Shown here: piece by piece, positions 55,180 through 63,145 of the stretch
Numbering within the stretch: the stretch's first letter is position 1
Layout: each line of letters begins with the position of its first letter
Assembly (NCBI RefSeq): GCF_016861655.1
Contig: NZ_BOLN01000005.1
Location: 124,001 to 188,000 of the forward strand
Origin: Levilactobacillus lanxiensis
GTDB taxonomy: Bacteria > Bacillota > Bacilli > Lactobacillales > Lactobacillaceae
Reading direction: 5' to 3'
DNA length: 64,000 bases
Program-made: the position numbers and the translations under genes
The notes under the pieces: generated by a model
Databases searched by the model: none
Seen by the model: only the letters and a program-made list of their open reading frames with translations
Told to the model about the DNA's origin: nothing

Positions 55180-55393
55180 GGCTAAACCCGTGTCAGCCGC
55201 AGGGTTGGTGAAAATGGGCTAAGCCGTGGGAGTTACCTTAGCGGGTTCCCGCTTAGGTAGCTGCTATCTTTGAGACGCGCTTCTCAGTGGCTCAAAGTAA
55301 GTCCGAAGACCGCACCCTCAGACCTCGGACTTGCGCTCACAGCGTCACGGCCCATTTTCACCAGCCCGGAGGCAGGGAAACACACCTTTAGCC
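55180..55393. repeat. Type B palindromic repeat, copy 4
   Basis: Outer arms GGCTAAA (55180-55186) and TTTAGCC (55387-55393), one base from the matrixin 2 stop codon; similarity continues across the stop. Inner arms GGTTGGTGAAAATGGGC/GCCCATTTTCACCAGCC with one G-T pair, hairpin AGTTACCTTAGCGGG/CCCGCTTAGGTAGCT, CTTTGAG/CTCAAAG and CCGAAG/CTCGG. Confidence 0.88.
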
Positions 55394-55394
55394 A

Positions 55395-56054
55395 TTAAGC
55401 TTTCTGGTAAAGGTGTCGCAGTGTCTTTAAATCTCCCGCTGACAAATGCGTCGTCCCTTGGTCGATCGGATACATGACCGAATTGTGACTGTGACTGTGA
55501 TCCAAACCAACCGCGTGACCGATCTCATGAATGGCGACCGAGAGCCGCACACTTTGCGGATATTTCAGATTCATCCCCGCCCGCGCGTGATTGGCCGTGT
55601 AGCCCTGAAAACCAGTGACTTCCTCGATTTCCGGGCCCCCTTTGCCCAGTTCCAAGTACGTGCTCTGATCTTCCGGCATCTCCTTGCTGTAGGCAAAGAA
55701 GGCAATCTCGTTCTGATGCGCAGTGGCGTCCCCCGCCACCAAATTCACGATGCCCGTTTCATTATAGACGGCGACGGCCTTTTCAAAGGTCCGCACCATC
55801 TTATCCGGGACTTCATTGCCAAAGCGGTAATAATAGGTCTTGCTTAACGTTTGCGGCTTAACAATTGATTCAACGGGTGTGGCACGCTTAGACTCCTCGC
55901 GCCCCACCATGGGCAACTGAACGCCCAGCCGACTAGTGGCCTGAGCAACTGTGATCTCTGACATCGCAACAAATTTAGGAAATTTTCCCCAGACACTGAC
56001 TAGCATGACGCTCCCCAAGAGTAAAACTGCTAGTAGGCCCCAAAGCTTCCGCAT
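55395..56054 (-). CDS. Secreted matrixin-type zinc metalloprotease, paralogue 2
   Basis: 219 residues from ATG 56054 (AGGAG 7 nt upstream; an earlier start at 56072 adds six). N-terminal hydrophobic anchor (LWGLLAVLLLGSVMLVSV), then the same fold as paralogue 1: YYYRFGNEVPDKMVRTFEKAVAVYNETGIVNLV, ELGKGGPEIEEVTGFQGYTANHARAGMNL, and HEIGHAVGLDHSHSHNSVMYPID with zinc ligands His176, His180 and His186. The tandem pair probably arose by duplication; each is followed by a palindromic repeat. Confidence 0.93.
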   Translation of the reverse strand: MRKLWGLLAVLLLGSVMLVSVWGKFPKFVAMSEITVAQATSRLGVQLPMVGREESKRATPVESIVKPQTLSKTYYYRFGNEVPDKMVRTFEKAVAVYNETGIVNLVAGDATAHQNEIAFFAYSKEMPEDQSTYLELGKGGPEIEEVTGFQGYTANHARAGMNLKYPQSVRLSVAIHEIGHAVGLDHSHSHNSVMYPIDQGTTHLSAGDLKTLRHLYQKA

Positions 56055-56261
56055 ATTCTCGCTCCTATCCAACTGACTAGTGCCAGTCTACCGAGAAACA
56101 CGAAACACCGCCACCAATCCAGACTAAGATGGCCGGAATCCAAGACTTTCTTAAACTATTGACGGGGATACATTAGGTTTCTAATCTATTTTTCATTATG
56201 TAAACGGTGTTATTAAAGAATTTATAACTAGCTGCATTAAATTTCTCTAATTTAATTCACA

Positions 56262-56303
56262 CCAAAAGCCCACAACAAGCCATCTTGCCGTGGGCCTTTT
56301 CAC
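56262..56303 (-). terminator. apbE terminator
   Basis: On the minus strand AAGGCCCAC and GTGGGCTTTT pair around a loop of about 16 nt. Confidence 0.7.
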
Positions 56304-56317
56304 ATGCAACTCATTTC

Positions 56318-57082
56318 TTAAAATTCTACTAAGTTATCCTGGGCGGTGACCAGCAATCCCATGATTTTGAGCTGACGTTGCTGTTTGAACGACTCAAATG
56401 CCCGTTCACCCATCGCCACCGCCGTCGTTGCCAACGTATCGGCCGCAATCAGGCTTGGCGCCAACACGGTGGCTTGATCCAAACTGGGGGCGCCCTCCTG
56501 ACACTGAATGGGCCCGCCAATCGCGCTGCCACCCCGCATCGAGGTCGCCATTGCCCCATTTTTGATGCGATAACGCTTGATGACGTGACTCATGTCGTTC
56601 GGGGACTCGACCCCCACGTTCCAGACAAACTCGCTGCGCGCGGTCACACCCATCTGTACGTCGCCCCCGCCGTTGATTGCGGCCGCGACCAGGCTTTGAT
56701 CTTGCAGCAGCGGCCGCAGATACGTTTCAAACGCCTGAAAGAGCATCCAGCCCTTCAGGAGCCCACGTGGGTCAAACGTCCCCGCGTAAAAGGGATCGAA
56801 GGCGTTGGCCGTATCCGCCTGTGCCTTGAGTGCCAGCTGGTAAACCGCCTGCAGTTCCGGACCAAACGCGGACGGCGCCAGTTCACCGCGCTGAAACTGA
56901 CAAAGTTCCGAATCCGTGCGGTCGCGTGAAAAGCACAGGTTCAATCGCATAAAATATCGAGAAAGACTCGTAATCAATTGCTGAAACGTTGACTCGGACA
57001 GATGGCCAAACCGGGGCATGACTAACCGAACATCAATCGGCGCCGTTCCTGTTTCAATTTGAATGGTTAATAATTTGCTCAC
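56318..57082 (-). CDS. apbE: ApbE-family FAD:protein FMN transferase
   Basis: 254 residues, shorter than the usual 300-340 and without a signal peptide. Conserved residues are present: DPFYAGTFDPRGLLKGW, INGGGDVQMG and the C-terminal metal/FAD segment SLIAADTLATTAVAMGERAF. ApbE moves FMN to a Ser/Thr of target proteins, often of electron-transfer chains. The start overlaps the small gene upstream by 4 bp (ATGA), so both are one unit. Confidence 0.9.
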   Translation of the reverse strand: MSKLLTIQIETGTAPIDVRLVMPRFGHLSESTFQQLITSLSRYFMRLNLCFSRDRTDSELCQFQRGELAPSAFGPELQAVYQLALKAQADTANAFDPFYAGTFDPRGLLKGWMLFQAFETYLRPLLQDQSLVAAAINGGGDVQMGVTARSEFVWNVGVESPNDMSHVIKRYRIKNGAMATSMRGGSAIGGPIQCQEGAPSLDQATVLAPSLIAADTLATTAVAMGERAFESFKQQRQLKIMGLLVTAQDNLVEF

Positions 57083-57240
57083 TTGGCCCGCCCCCCAGTC
57101 GTGTACAGTAGCGTGACGGGCACCCGATCATTGGTCACCGCCGTCGCCGATGATTTTGCTTCCCTGAGCAGCGTCACCCCATCCACTAAAACGGCCACCA
57201 CCAGCAAACCAGTTAACACCCCACGTAAAAACCGTTCCAT
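57079..57240 (-). CDS. 53-residue membrane protein upstream of apbE
   Basis: Starts at ATG 57240 with GAGGTG 5 nt upstream. One membrane segment (about 8-22, VLTGLLVVAVLVDGVTLL) and a short outer tail REAKSSATAVTNDRVPVTLLYTTGGRAK. The tail contains E-A-K-S-S-A-T, loosely like the flavinylation motif D-x-x-S/T-G-A-T. Coupling to apbE suggests it is its partner or target, but this is inference. I know no named family. Confidence 0.7.
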   Translation of the reverse strand: MERFLRGVLTGLLVVAVLVDGVTLLREAKSSATAVTNDRVPVTLLYTTGGRAK

Positions 57241-57341
57241 GTGTGTCACCTCACTCTTTATTTCGAGTATACCCACAAATGTCCCGCACTCGTCGCGGGA
57301 ACGCCGAGTAGGTTAAGTGACCGCTAAAAGCGCGCCGTTGC

Positions 57342-57376
57342 GCAAAAAAATAGCCCGGGACAAAATCCCAGACTAC
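57342..57376 (-). terminator. Terminator after the HAD phosphatase gene
   Basis: On the minus strand AGTCTGGGA and TCCCGGGCT pair around TTTTG, followed by ATTTTTTT. Confidence 0.85.
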
Positions 57377-57392
57377 GACATTAAACTAGCTA

Positions 57393-58205
57393 TCAGTCCA
57401 AAACGACCTGCTGAATCGTCTTCAACACGCCATCGTGTTCGTTGTCGACGGTCGTCACGTGTTGCGCCGCCGCCTGAATCGTGGCATCGGCATTTGCCAT
57501 CGCAAAGCCGCTCCCGGCAAATTGTAACAACGGCACGTCGTTCACGCCGTCGCCAAAGGCCATGATGTTGGCTGCCGTGAGTCCCTGTTGTTGCGCCAAC
57601 CATTGAATCGCCGGCAACTTACCCACGTTAGCCGCCACGATATCGATGACCCCGTAGCCGCTGTCATGAGCGCGTAGCCGTCCGTCAAAGTAGGTGTTGA
57701 GTCGGTCAACCAATTCGGCCGCCTGGTCTGGCGTCGTCGACACGCTAATTTTCTTGATCCGATCATCCACGGTCGCCAAACTCTCAACCTGTTGCAAATT
57801 ATCGTAGTAGGCTTCGGCCGCGTCAATCAGCTGTTGCGGGGCCCCGAGTTCCGTGTAGGACGCCCGTTCCCCGGTTAGAATCACGTAGGTGTGCCGCAGA
57901 AAGTCCTGATGCCGATCCACGCTGACAAACTGGTCAACGTCCGCCGCCGACAAACTACCATCAAAGATTTGTTGGCCGTCCCGATAGATAGACGCACCAT
58001 TTTCAGCGACCATGACCAGATTAGGGGCTAAACTGTCCGCAAAGAGGTCCCGCAGATGGGCGTATTCATTCCCTGAAGCCAAGACCAAGGTAATCTGTCG
58101 TGCGCGTAACGCGGCCAGTACCTCGCGCATCAGCGGCTGATTGTAACTCTGGTCAGCATGTAACAGCGTGCCATTCAGGTCCGTCGCGATTAATTTAATT
58201 GCCAA
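57393..58205 (-). CDS. Cof-type HAD-IIB phosphatase
   Basis: 270 residues from TTG 58205 (AGGAG 7 nt upstream). HAD motif I is DLNGTLL, with Asn in place of the usual second Asp; motif II LVLASGN; motif III Lys in KLPAIQWL; motif IV GDGVNDVPLLQFAG. The cap domain is type C2 between motifs II and III. Substrate is unknown sugar- or nucleotide-phosphate. Alone, with promoter in the 58206-58340 gap. Confidence 0.92.
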   Translation of the reverse strand: MAIKLIATDLNGTLLHADQSYNQPLMREVLAALRARQITLVLASGNEYAHLRDLFADSLAPNLVMVAENGASIYRDGQQIFDGSLSAADVDQFVSVDRHQDFLRHTYVILTGERASYTELGAPQQLIDAAEAYYDNLQQVESLATVDDRIKKISVSTTPDQAAELVDRLNTYFDGRLRAHDSGYGVIDIVAANVGKLPAIQWLAQQQGLTAANIMAFGDGVNDVPLLQFAGSGFAMANADATIQAAAQHVTTVDNEHDGVLKTIQQVVLD

Positions 58206-58340
58206 AATTTCACTCCTCAAAAATAACTGTGTGCAGTCATTATACGCGTCCACCCGGGTAAAACACAAAAGGAAATCCGAATCATTTGACCCTAAACCAC
58301 AGCCAGTTATCTCGACAGTCACCACGTCCGCCTGATTAGG

Positions 58341-59690
58341 CTACCTGGCCTGCTGCTGATCTTGACTCGCCAGCAAGACCAAAGCCGCGAGAAAACTTAA
58401 TCCGGAAATCGCCGTAATAATGAGCAACTGCGTCACATAGCTCGTTGTAAAGGGGTGCAGCCCACTGGTCAGCGCCACTACGACCGAAATGCCGACCGAT
58501 TGGCCAAACTGATGAACCGTGTTGACCACTCCGGAAGCGGCACCGGCAATTTCAGAATCGGTATTTGCTACCCCCTCGACCGTTAGCGGACTCAACACTA
58601 GGCCCTGACCAACCCCAAAGATCATCATCGGTAGCGCAAAGGCAATCCAATAACCGCGATTCAGCCCCAAGATGACCGTGAGCGAAACACCCAAAGTAAC
58701 CAACACGACGGCAATCACAATCAACCGTGCATTGCCTAACTTACTGGATAGCCGTGACACCTGAAGTGCCCCAAAGAATTGTGGAATCGTCACGGGCAGG
58801 AAGGCTAACCCGGTCAGTAACGGTGAAAAGCCATAGATATGTTGTAACGCTTGCGTGGTGACAAAAAAATAAGCAAACGCGGCCCCGATAAAGAAGAAGC
58901 GAGCAACGTAGGCACTGTTCCGTCGTCGGTCAGAAAATAACCGTAACGGCATAATGGGATTCTTGACTGCCCCCTCGGCATAGACGAACAGCCCCAGCGC
59001 CATCACGGCAATGACGAATGCCAACCGCTGGTGCACCGTCCCATCGATGCTGTAAACCAAGGCCGACAAGCCTAACACTGATAAAAAGGTGCCGACAATG
59101 TCCAGACGAGTTGTTCGCTGGCTTTCACGGCTCTTCACAAAGAATAACGTCAGTACAAACATCAGCACCCCCACTGGAACGTTTAAAAAGAAGCCGACGC
59201 GCCAGGAAAAGGCACTCGTGATCACGCCACCCAGCACCATCCCAAAGCTTGCGCCAATCCCCGCGGTCGTTCCATAGGCGGCAATGGCCCGCGACCGCAT
59301 CTTCCCCTGATAATTATCCAGGAGTAGTGCCAACGTGGTCGGTGCCAGAATAGCTGAACCCACGCCCTGAAACGCGCGCATGGCAATAATCATTGGGCCA
59401 GTCGTCGCTAAGCCAACCATTAATGAACCAACCGAGAACAATAGCAAGCCCATTAAAAATACCCGCCTACGACCGTACACGTCACCAATCCGTCCGCCAA
59501 ACAATTGAAAGCCCCCAAATGTGAGGGTGTAGGCGCTGCTGACCCACGCCAGCGTCTGCGAATCCAAGTGCAGGTCCGCCGCTATCTTCACGGTGCTCGT
59601 AAATACAATTGAATTGTCCAAGAGAATCATAAAATAGCTTAATAAAATAATCGGTAAAACAATGCCAAATTTTTCTTTATTCCCTGCCAT
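58341..59690 (-). CDS. MFS drug transporter, DHA2 (EmrB/QacA) type
   Basis: 449 residues from ATG 59690 (GAGG 6 nt upstream), with about 14 hydrophobic helices. Motif FGGRIGDVYGRRRVFLMG follows helix 2; motif C-like GPMIIAMRAFQGVGSAILAPTTLALLL, and GMVLGGVITSAFSWRVGFFLNVPVGV. Exports hydrophobic drugs or metabolites by proton exchange. No regulator is adjacent, but an inverted repeat overlaps its promoter. Confidence 0.92.
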   Translation of the reverse strand: MAGNKEKFGIVLPIILLSYFMILLDNSIVFTSTVKIAADLHLDSQTLAWVSSAYTLTFGGFQLFGGRIGDVYGRRRVFLMGLLLFSVGSLMVGLATTGPMIIAMRAFQGVGSAILAPTTLALLLDNYQGKMRSRAIAAYGTTAGIGASFGMVLGGVITSAFSWRVGFFLNVPVGVLMFVLTLFFVKSRESQRTTRLDIVGTFLSVLGLSALVYSIDGTVHQRLAFVIAVMALGLFVYAEGAVKNPIMPLRLFSDRRRNSAYVARFFFIGAAFAYFFVTTQALQHIYGFSPLLTGLAFLPVTIPQFFGALQVSRLSSKLGNARLIVIAVVLVTLGVSLTVILGLNRGYWIAFALPMMIFGVGQGLVLSPLTVEGVANTDSEIAGAASGVVNTVHQFGQSVGISVVVALTSGLHPFTTSYVTQLLIITAISGLSFLAALVLLASQDQQQAR

Positions 59691-59800
59691 AACAAGCCTC
59701 ATCTTTGCTTAAAATAACCTCATCCCGATCGGTTTCTTTTGAGGTGAATGAGTCCATCATAGCGAGCATTGGCCGGCTTGAAAATTACCAGTTAGGCATG

Positions 59801-59825
59801 CTAGTATACTTGTCACGCATACTAG
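59801..59825 (-). promoter_or_regulatory. Inverted repeat overlapping the MFS gene promoter
   Basis: CTAGTAT (59801-59807) and ATACTAG (59819-59825) form a 7-bp inverted repeat with an 11-bp spacer. A TATACT -10-like box for the transporter lies inside it (minus strand). Size and place suit a TetR/MarR-type operator; no cognate regulator is nearby. Confidence 0.4.
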
Positions 59826-59872
59826 TGTGTCTCCGTCCGGTACACCGGCTCCAATCCAGCCGCAAACAGGAC

Positions 59873-59906
59873 GAAAAAAAGCGCCTGGAAAGATTCCCAG
59901 ACGCGC
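59873..59906 (-). terminator. Second terminator between rpmF and the MFS gene
   Basis: On the minus strand GCGTCTGGG and TCCAGGCGC pair around AATCTT and are followed by TTTTTTT. A back-up terminator for the operon upstream; together with the next one it explains most of the 314-bp gap. Confidence 0.8.
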
Positions 59907-59948
59907 GATTATTTTCAACTTAATCAAAGAATCAGCCATTTTTTTTAC

Positions 59949-59990
59949 ACAAAAAACTCCCAGAAGCCGCGGACTTCGTGGGAGTTTCTC
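59949..59990 (-). terminator. Terminator after rpmF
   Basis: On the minus strand AAACTCCCACGAAG and CTTCTGGGAGTTT pair around TCCGCGG and are followed by TTT. Confidence 0.88.
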
Positions 59991-60004
59991 TAAACTAATA
60001 AAAA

Positions 60005-60193
60005 TTAGTTGTTTGCGTTCTTAACCGCAACGACCTGACGGCCATCGTAGAAACCGCAACTTGGGCAAACCATGTGTGACTTACGTAATTCACCACAGTT
60101 AGGGCAAGCAGTTAAATTAGGCGTGGTTAACTTGATGTGACCACGACGCATAGCTTTTTTCGTCTTAGACGTTTTCCGTGCTGGTACAGCCAA
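60005..60193 (-). CDS. rpmF: 50S ribosomal protein L32
   Basis: 62 residues from TTG 60193 (GGAGGTG 6 nt upstream): AVPARKTSKTKKAMRRGHIKLTTPNLTACPNCGELRKSHMVCPSCGFYDGRQVV. Both CxxC pairs are present (the zinc-binding form). Follows yceD, the conserved pair. Confidence 0.96.
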   Translation of the reverse strand: MAVPARKTSKTKKAMRRGHIKLTTPNLTACPNCGELRKSHMVCPSCGFYDGRQVVAVKNANN

Positions 60194-60259
60194 AGAAAAC
60201 ACCTCCTTTAAATAAATTATATCCACTAGTGAAAAAATTTTTAAGGCTTACAAAGGCGA

Positions 60260-60811
60260 TTATTGATCATCCTGATCAGGGAAGAAATCTTTTAACTTTG
60301 CAAGACGTGGATCAACTGATTGATTTTCCTTCTCCACCTTAGCCAGGTCAGCCTCGGAAACGACTTCCCAGTCGTCACCAGTCGGCATCTGTTCACCTTG
60401 CTTTTCAGCGTCAGAAAGAATGTGCATCGGAATCTGTAAAATAATGTTATCCCCGATGGCCTTATCGAAATCGATTTCGTCATCTTTAACCACCATCACA
60501 ACGTCGGTCTTCTCAAACCGTTGCGTTGCGGCGGGGTCGGAAACATAAAATTCCGTCATGTTGAAGTCAACGGGTAGGTCAACCGGTGCTAAAGACCGGC
60601 TGGATGGGACCGTTAAGTCCGCCGTAACCCGTGCATCAACGACAACGTCACCATCCACAACGGACACAATGCCCTTGGCGTGGACGGGACTTAAATCTAG
60701 GACATCATCGCTAAAGCGGTCCATCAAGTCCGCCTTCAAATCCAACGTTTCATCGAACGCTAGCGGATCATTCCGGTGATTCTTGCGGATCTCGGTCAAC
60801 GACCATTTCAT
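60260..60811 (-). CDS. YceD-family protein (DUF177)
   Basis: 183 residues. Typical DUF177 features: KWSLTEIRKNHRNDPLAFDETLDL start, VDARVTADLTVPSSRSLAPVDLPVDFNMTEFYV, and a C-terminal PRLAKLKDFF motif. It always precedes rpmF and is implicated in 23S rRNA metabolism; exact role not established from the sequence. Confidence 0.93.
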   Translation of the reverse strand: MKWSLTEIRKNHRNDPLAFDETLDLKADLMDRFSDDVLDLSPVHAKGIVSVVDGDVVVDARVTADLTVPSSRSLAPVDLPVDFNMTEFYVSDPAATQRFEKTDVVMVVKDDEIDFDKAIGDNIILQIPMHILSDAEKQGEQMPTGDDWEVVSEADLAKVEKENQSVDPRLAKLKDFFPDQDDQ

Positions 60812-60884
60812 CGCAATCCCTCCAATGCAACGTGATAAATTATACCTGTCAAAAAATAAGATGTCAAGGTAATTTCCTTGATAG

Positions 60885-62033
60885 TCATTTAGAATCCACT
60901 TTTTTTACCGGAATTCGGCCATAATCCTGGTCGATTCCGGTCACCAGGGTGCGGACAGCCCCCAGCCGGTCGTCCAAAGCGCCCGGCCCCTGTTGCCAAT
61001 CCCGGTCAGCCCGGCTAACCAGGGGCAGCGTGACCTGCTTCTTGATCTGATGCAGATACCGCTGGCCCTGCGCCGAGTATCCCAGTACCCGCAGGTATTG
61101 CGGCTGGACCGCCATTTCAGCTGGCTTAGCCTGCAATAAGATGTAGGCCGACTGGCGCTGTAAACGCGTGTAGGTGTAACGCTTGGTCTTCACCGCGTGC
61201 ATAAACGCCGCAAAGTCCGGACTCGTCAGCGCCGCTCGCTTCAACCGATACTCGACACCCTCGGTAATCTGGTAACACTGACGCAGGTCCGCCACATCCC
61301 CACTAACCAGCTGATAACGCAGTGCCGGCCAGAAGTCGGCCCAACTGGTCAGCTGAGCGCGTTTGAGCAGATTCAGGGTCGTTGGCGGGACAACCGGTTC
61401 CACCGCCGTCCAGTCGCCTGTCAGGGCCGCTGAGCGGATAGCTGTGGCGCTCGCGTAAGCCGCCCCGGCATCAATGGTCGGCTCGTTGTGCTGGCTCCCA
61501 CGGCGGGCCAACGGCAATAACGTTAACGGTTGTCCCTGCCGTTCGTTAGCCAGCGCATAGAAGAAGCCCAGGATATCATTGGCCGCGTTCAGGGTAATCC
61601 CCGTTTGCTCCCGCAGATACCCCTGAAATAGTGAGGCGTAGGTTTGATCAAAGCGTTTGAACGTCGTCGGATCAGTCGGTAAATGCGCCATCAGACGGGC
61701 ATAATCCATGTCCGGGTGCTCGGTACCAAAGGCCAGCCAGTGACACTGTAACGCGGCCAACAGACGGACACCCCCCGCCGCAAATAAATGCGCCGGTTGT
61801 AGAGCCGTGGCGCTTGGCAGTTCCACCACCAAGTCCACGCCACCGTCTAAGGCCGCCTGGGTGCGCTGCCACTTGTCCATCAAGGCCGGTTCGCCCCGTT
61901 GGACCCAGTTGCCACTCATCGCCGCTACGACCACGTCAGCCCCCGTCTGGGCCTTCGCCTGTGCAATCTGGTAGGCGTGCCCATTATGAAAAGGATTATA
62001 TTCCGCAATGATTCCCACTGCCTGTAGCGCCAT
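60885..62033 (-). CDS. tmcAL: tRNA(Met) cytidine acetate ligase TmcAL
   Basis: 382 residues; makes N4-acetylcytidine at the wobble position of elongator tRNA-Met using acetate and ATP. Nucleotidyltransferase fold with GIIAEYNPFHNGHAYQIAQAK, the HxGH motif, and SGNWVQRGEPALMDKW, then a long helical C-terminal domain. Formerly YlbM. Start 2 bp before the methyltransferase stop (reading the minus strand), tightly spaced in the nadD operon. Confidence 0.95.
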   Translation of the reverse strand: MALQAVGIIAEYNPFHNGHAYQIAQAKAQTGADVVVAAMSGNWVQRGEPALMDKWQRTQAALDGGVDLVVELPSATALQPAHLFAAGGVRLLAALQCHWLAFGTEHPDMDYARLMAHLPTDPTTFKRFDQTYASLFQGYLREQTGITLNAANDILGFFYALANERQGQPLTLLPLARRGSQHNEPTIDAGAAYASATAIRSAALTGDWTAVEPVVPPTTLNLLKRAQLTSWADFWPALRYQLVSGDVADLRQCYQITEGVEYRLKRAALTSPDFAAFMHAVKTKRYTYTRLQRQSAYILLQAKPAEMAVQPQYLRVLGYSAQGQRYLHQIKKQVTLPLVSRADRDWQQGPGALDDRLGAVRTLVTGIDQDYGRIPVKKVDSK

Positions 62034-62035
62034 TG

Positions 62036-62779
62036 CTAAGCCTCCCGCGTCACCTCAAAGAACCAACGCGTGGTGTCAGAGGTGGGTTCACTGTTCCCAA
62101 AGTCTGCGCTGACCCGTTTAACCGTCAGCCCAGCCTTGGCCAAAGCCTGCTGGTAATCGGGTAAGTCATAGGTCCGCTCGTGATGAAGCTCGGTCACCTT
62201 CCGATACTCCCCGGTCGTTTCATTCTTGGTGAAGAAGGCCAGGTCGTGTTCGGCAGCGTGTTCTTCGTCCTCGATACCATAGCTGGTCCAGACAAAGGCC
62301 CGGGTCTCATCGACGTAATTATACATGTAGCCTGGGTAGACGTCATCCGTTTGGTGTGGGGTAATCACATCAAATAGGAATTGACCGCCCACAGCCAAGT
62401 GGTCATGCACCTGGGTAAACGCCTGCGTCACGGCGTCCAAGTCCGTTAAATAACAGAAGGAATCCGCAAAACACGTCACCGTTTGGTACTGGCCAATCTC
62501 ACTGAGGTCCAGCATGTTGCCCGCCATCAAAGGCAGACTCACATCGGCCTCAGCGGCGTGCTTAGCAGCCAGTGCCAGCATGTCTTCACTGAGGTCCAGT
62601 CCACTGACCTGGTAGCCCTGCTGCGCCAATAGGACGCCTAATCGGCCGCTCCCACAAGCAAGGTCCAAGAGTTCCCCACTCGTTGGGGCTACCCGTTCAG
62701 CGACAAAATCCAGCCATTGGTCGTACATGGCTGGATCAAATAATTCGTCGTAAAGCTCCGCAAAGGATTGATAGATCAT
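62036..62779 (-). CDS. Class I SAM-dependent methyltransferase
   Basis: 247 residues with motif I LLDLACGSGRLGVLLAQQGYQVSGLDLS near residues 37-64 and a motif II-like LPLMAGNMLDL. The C-terminal half is beta-rich. Substrate unknown; YqeM-type genes lie at this place in the yqeK-rsfS cluster. Overlaps rsfS by 4 bp (ATGA). Confidence 0.92.
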   Translation of the reverse strand: MIYQSFAELYDELFDPAMYDQWLDFVAERVAPTSGELLDLACGSGRLGVLLAQQGYQVSGLDLSEDMLALAAKHAAEADVSLPLMAGNMLDLSEIGQYQTVTCFADSFCYLTDLDAVTQAFTQVHDHLAVGGQFLFDVITPHQTDDVYPGYMYNYVDETRAFVWTSYGIEDEEHAAEHDLAFFTKNETTGEYRKVTELHHERTYDLPDYQQALAKAGLTVKRVSADFGNSEPTSDTTRWFFEVTREA

Positions 62780-63132
62780 GCTTCAACCCATTGACCCAGA
62801 TCAACTTCTGGGGCGTCTGACCAGAGCTTTTCTAAGTTGTAGTGACTCCGCTGTTCTTTTTGGAAAACGTGCACAACCACGTCACCTAAGTCAATCAGAA
62901 TCCAGTCGGCATTGTTCCGGCCTTCAACATCCTTGACGGTCACGTCGTTGGCGCCCATTTGATCAATGATCTCATCGGCAATGGCTTGGACCTGACGACT
63001 GGAGTTGGCTTCCATAATCAGGAAGTAGTCCGCCATCAGACTCACCTTGTTCATATCTAAGGCAGTCATATCCTCTGCCCGCTTGTTTTCTGCAGCCTTA
63101 ACCGCAATTTCTAAAATTTGTTTGCTTTCCAT
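62776..63132 (-). CDS. rsfS: Ribosomal silencing factor RsfS
   Basis: 118 residues from ATG 63132 (GAGGAG upstream). Binds L14 and blocks subunit joining when nutrients are scarce. Signature AAENKRAEDMTALDMNKVSLMADYFLIMEANSSRQVQAIADEI, and GRNNADWILIDLGDVVVHVF. Sits between yqeK and the methyltransferase. Confidence 0.96.
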   Translation of the reverse strand: MESKQILEIAVKAAENKRAEDMTALDMNKVSLMADYFLIMEANSSRQVQAIADEIIDQMGANDVTVKDVEGRNNADWILIDLGDVVVHVFQKEQRSHYNLEKLWSDAPEVDLGQWVEA

Positions 63133-63145
63133 GCATTTTCTCCTC

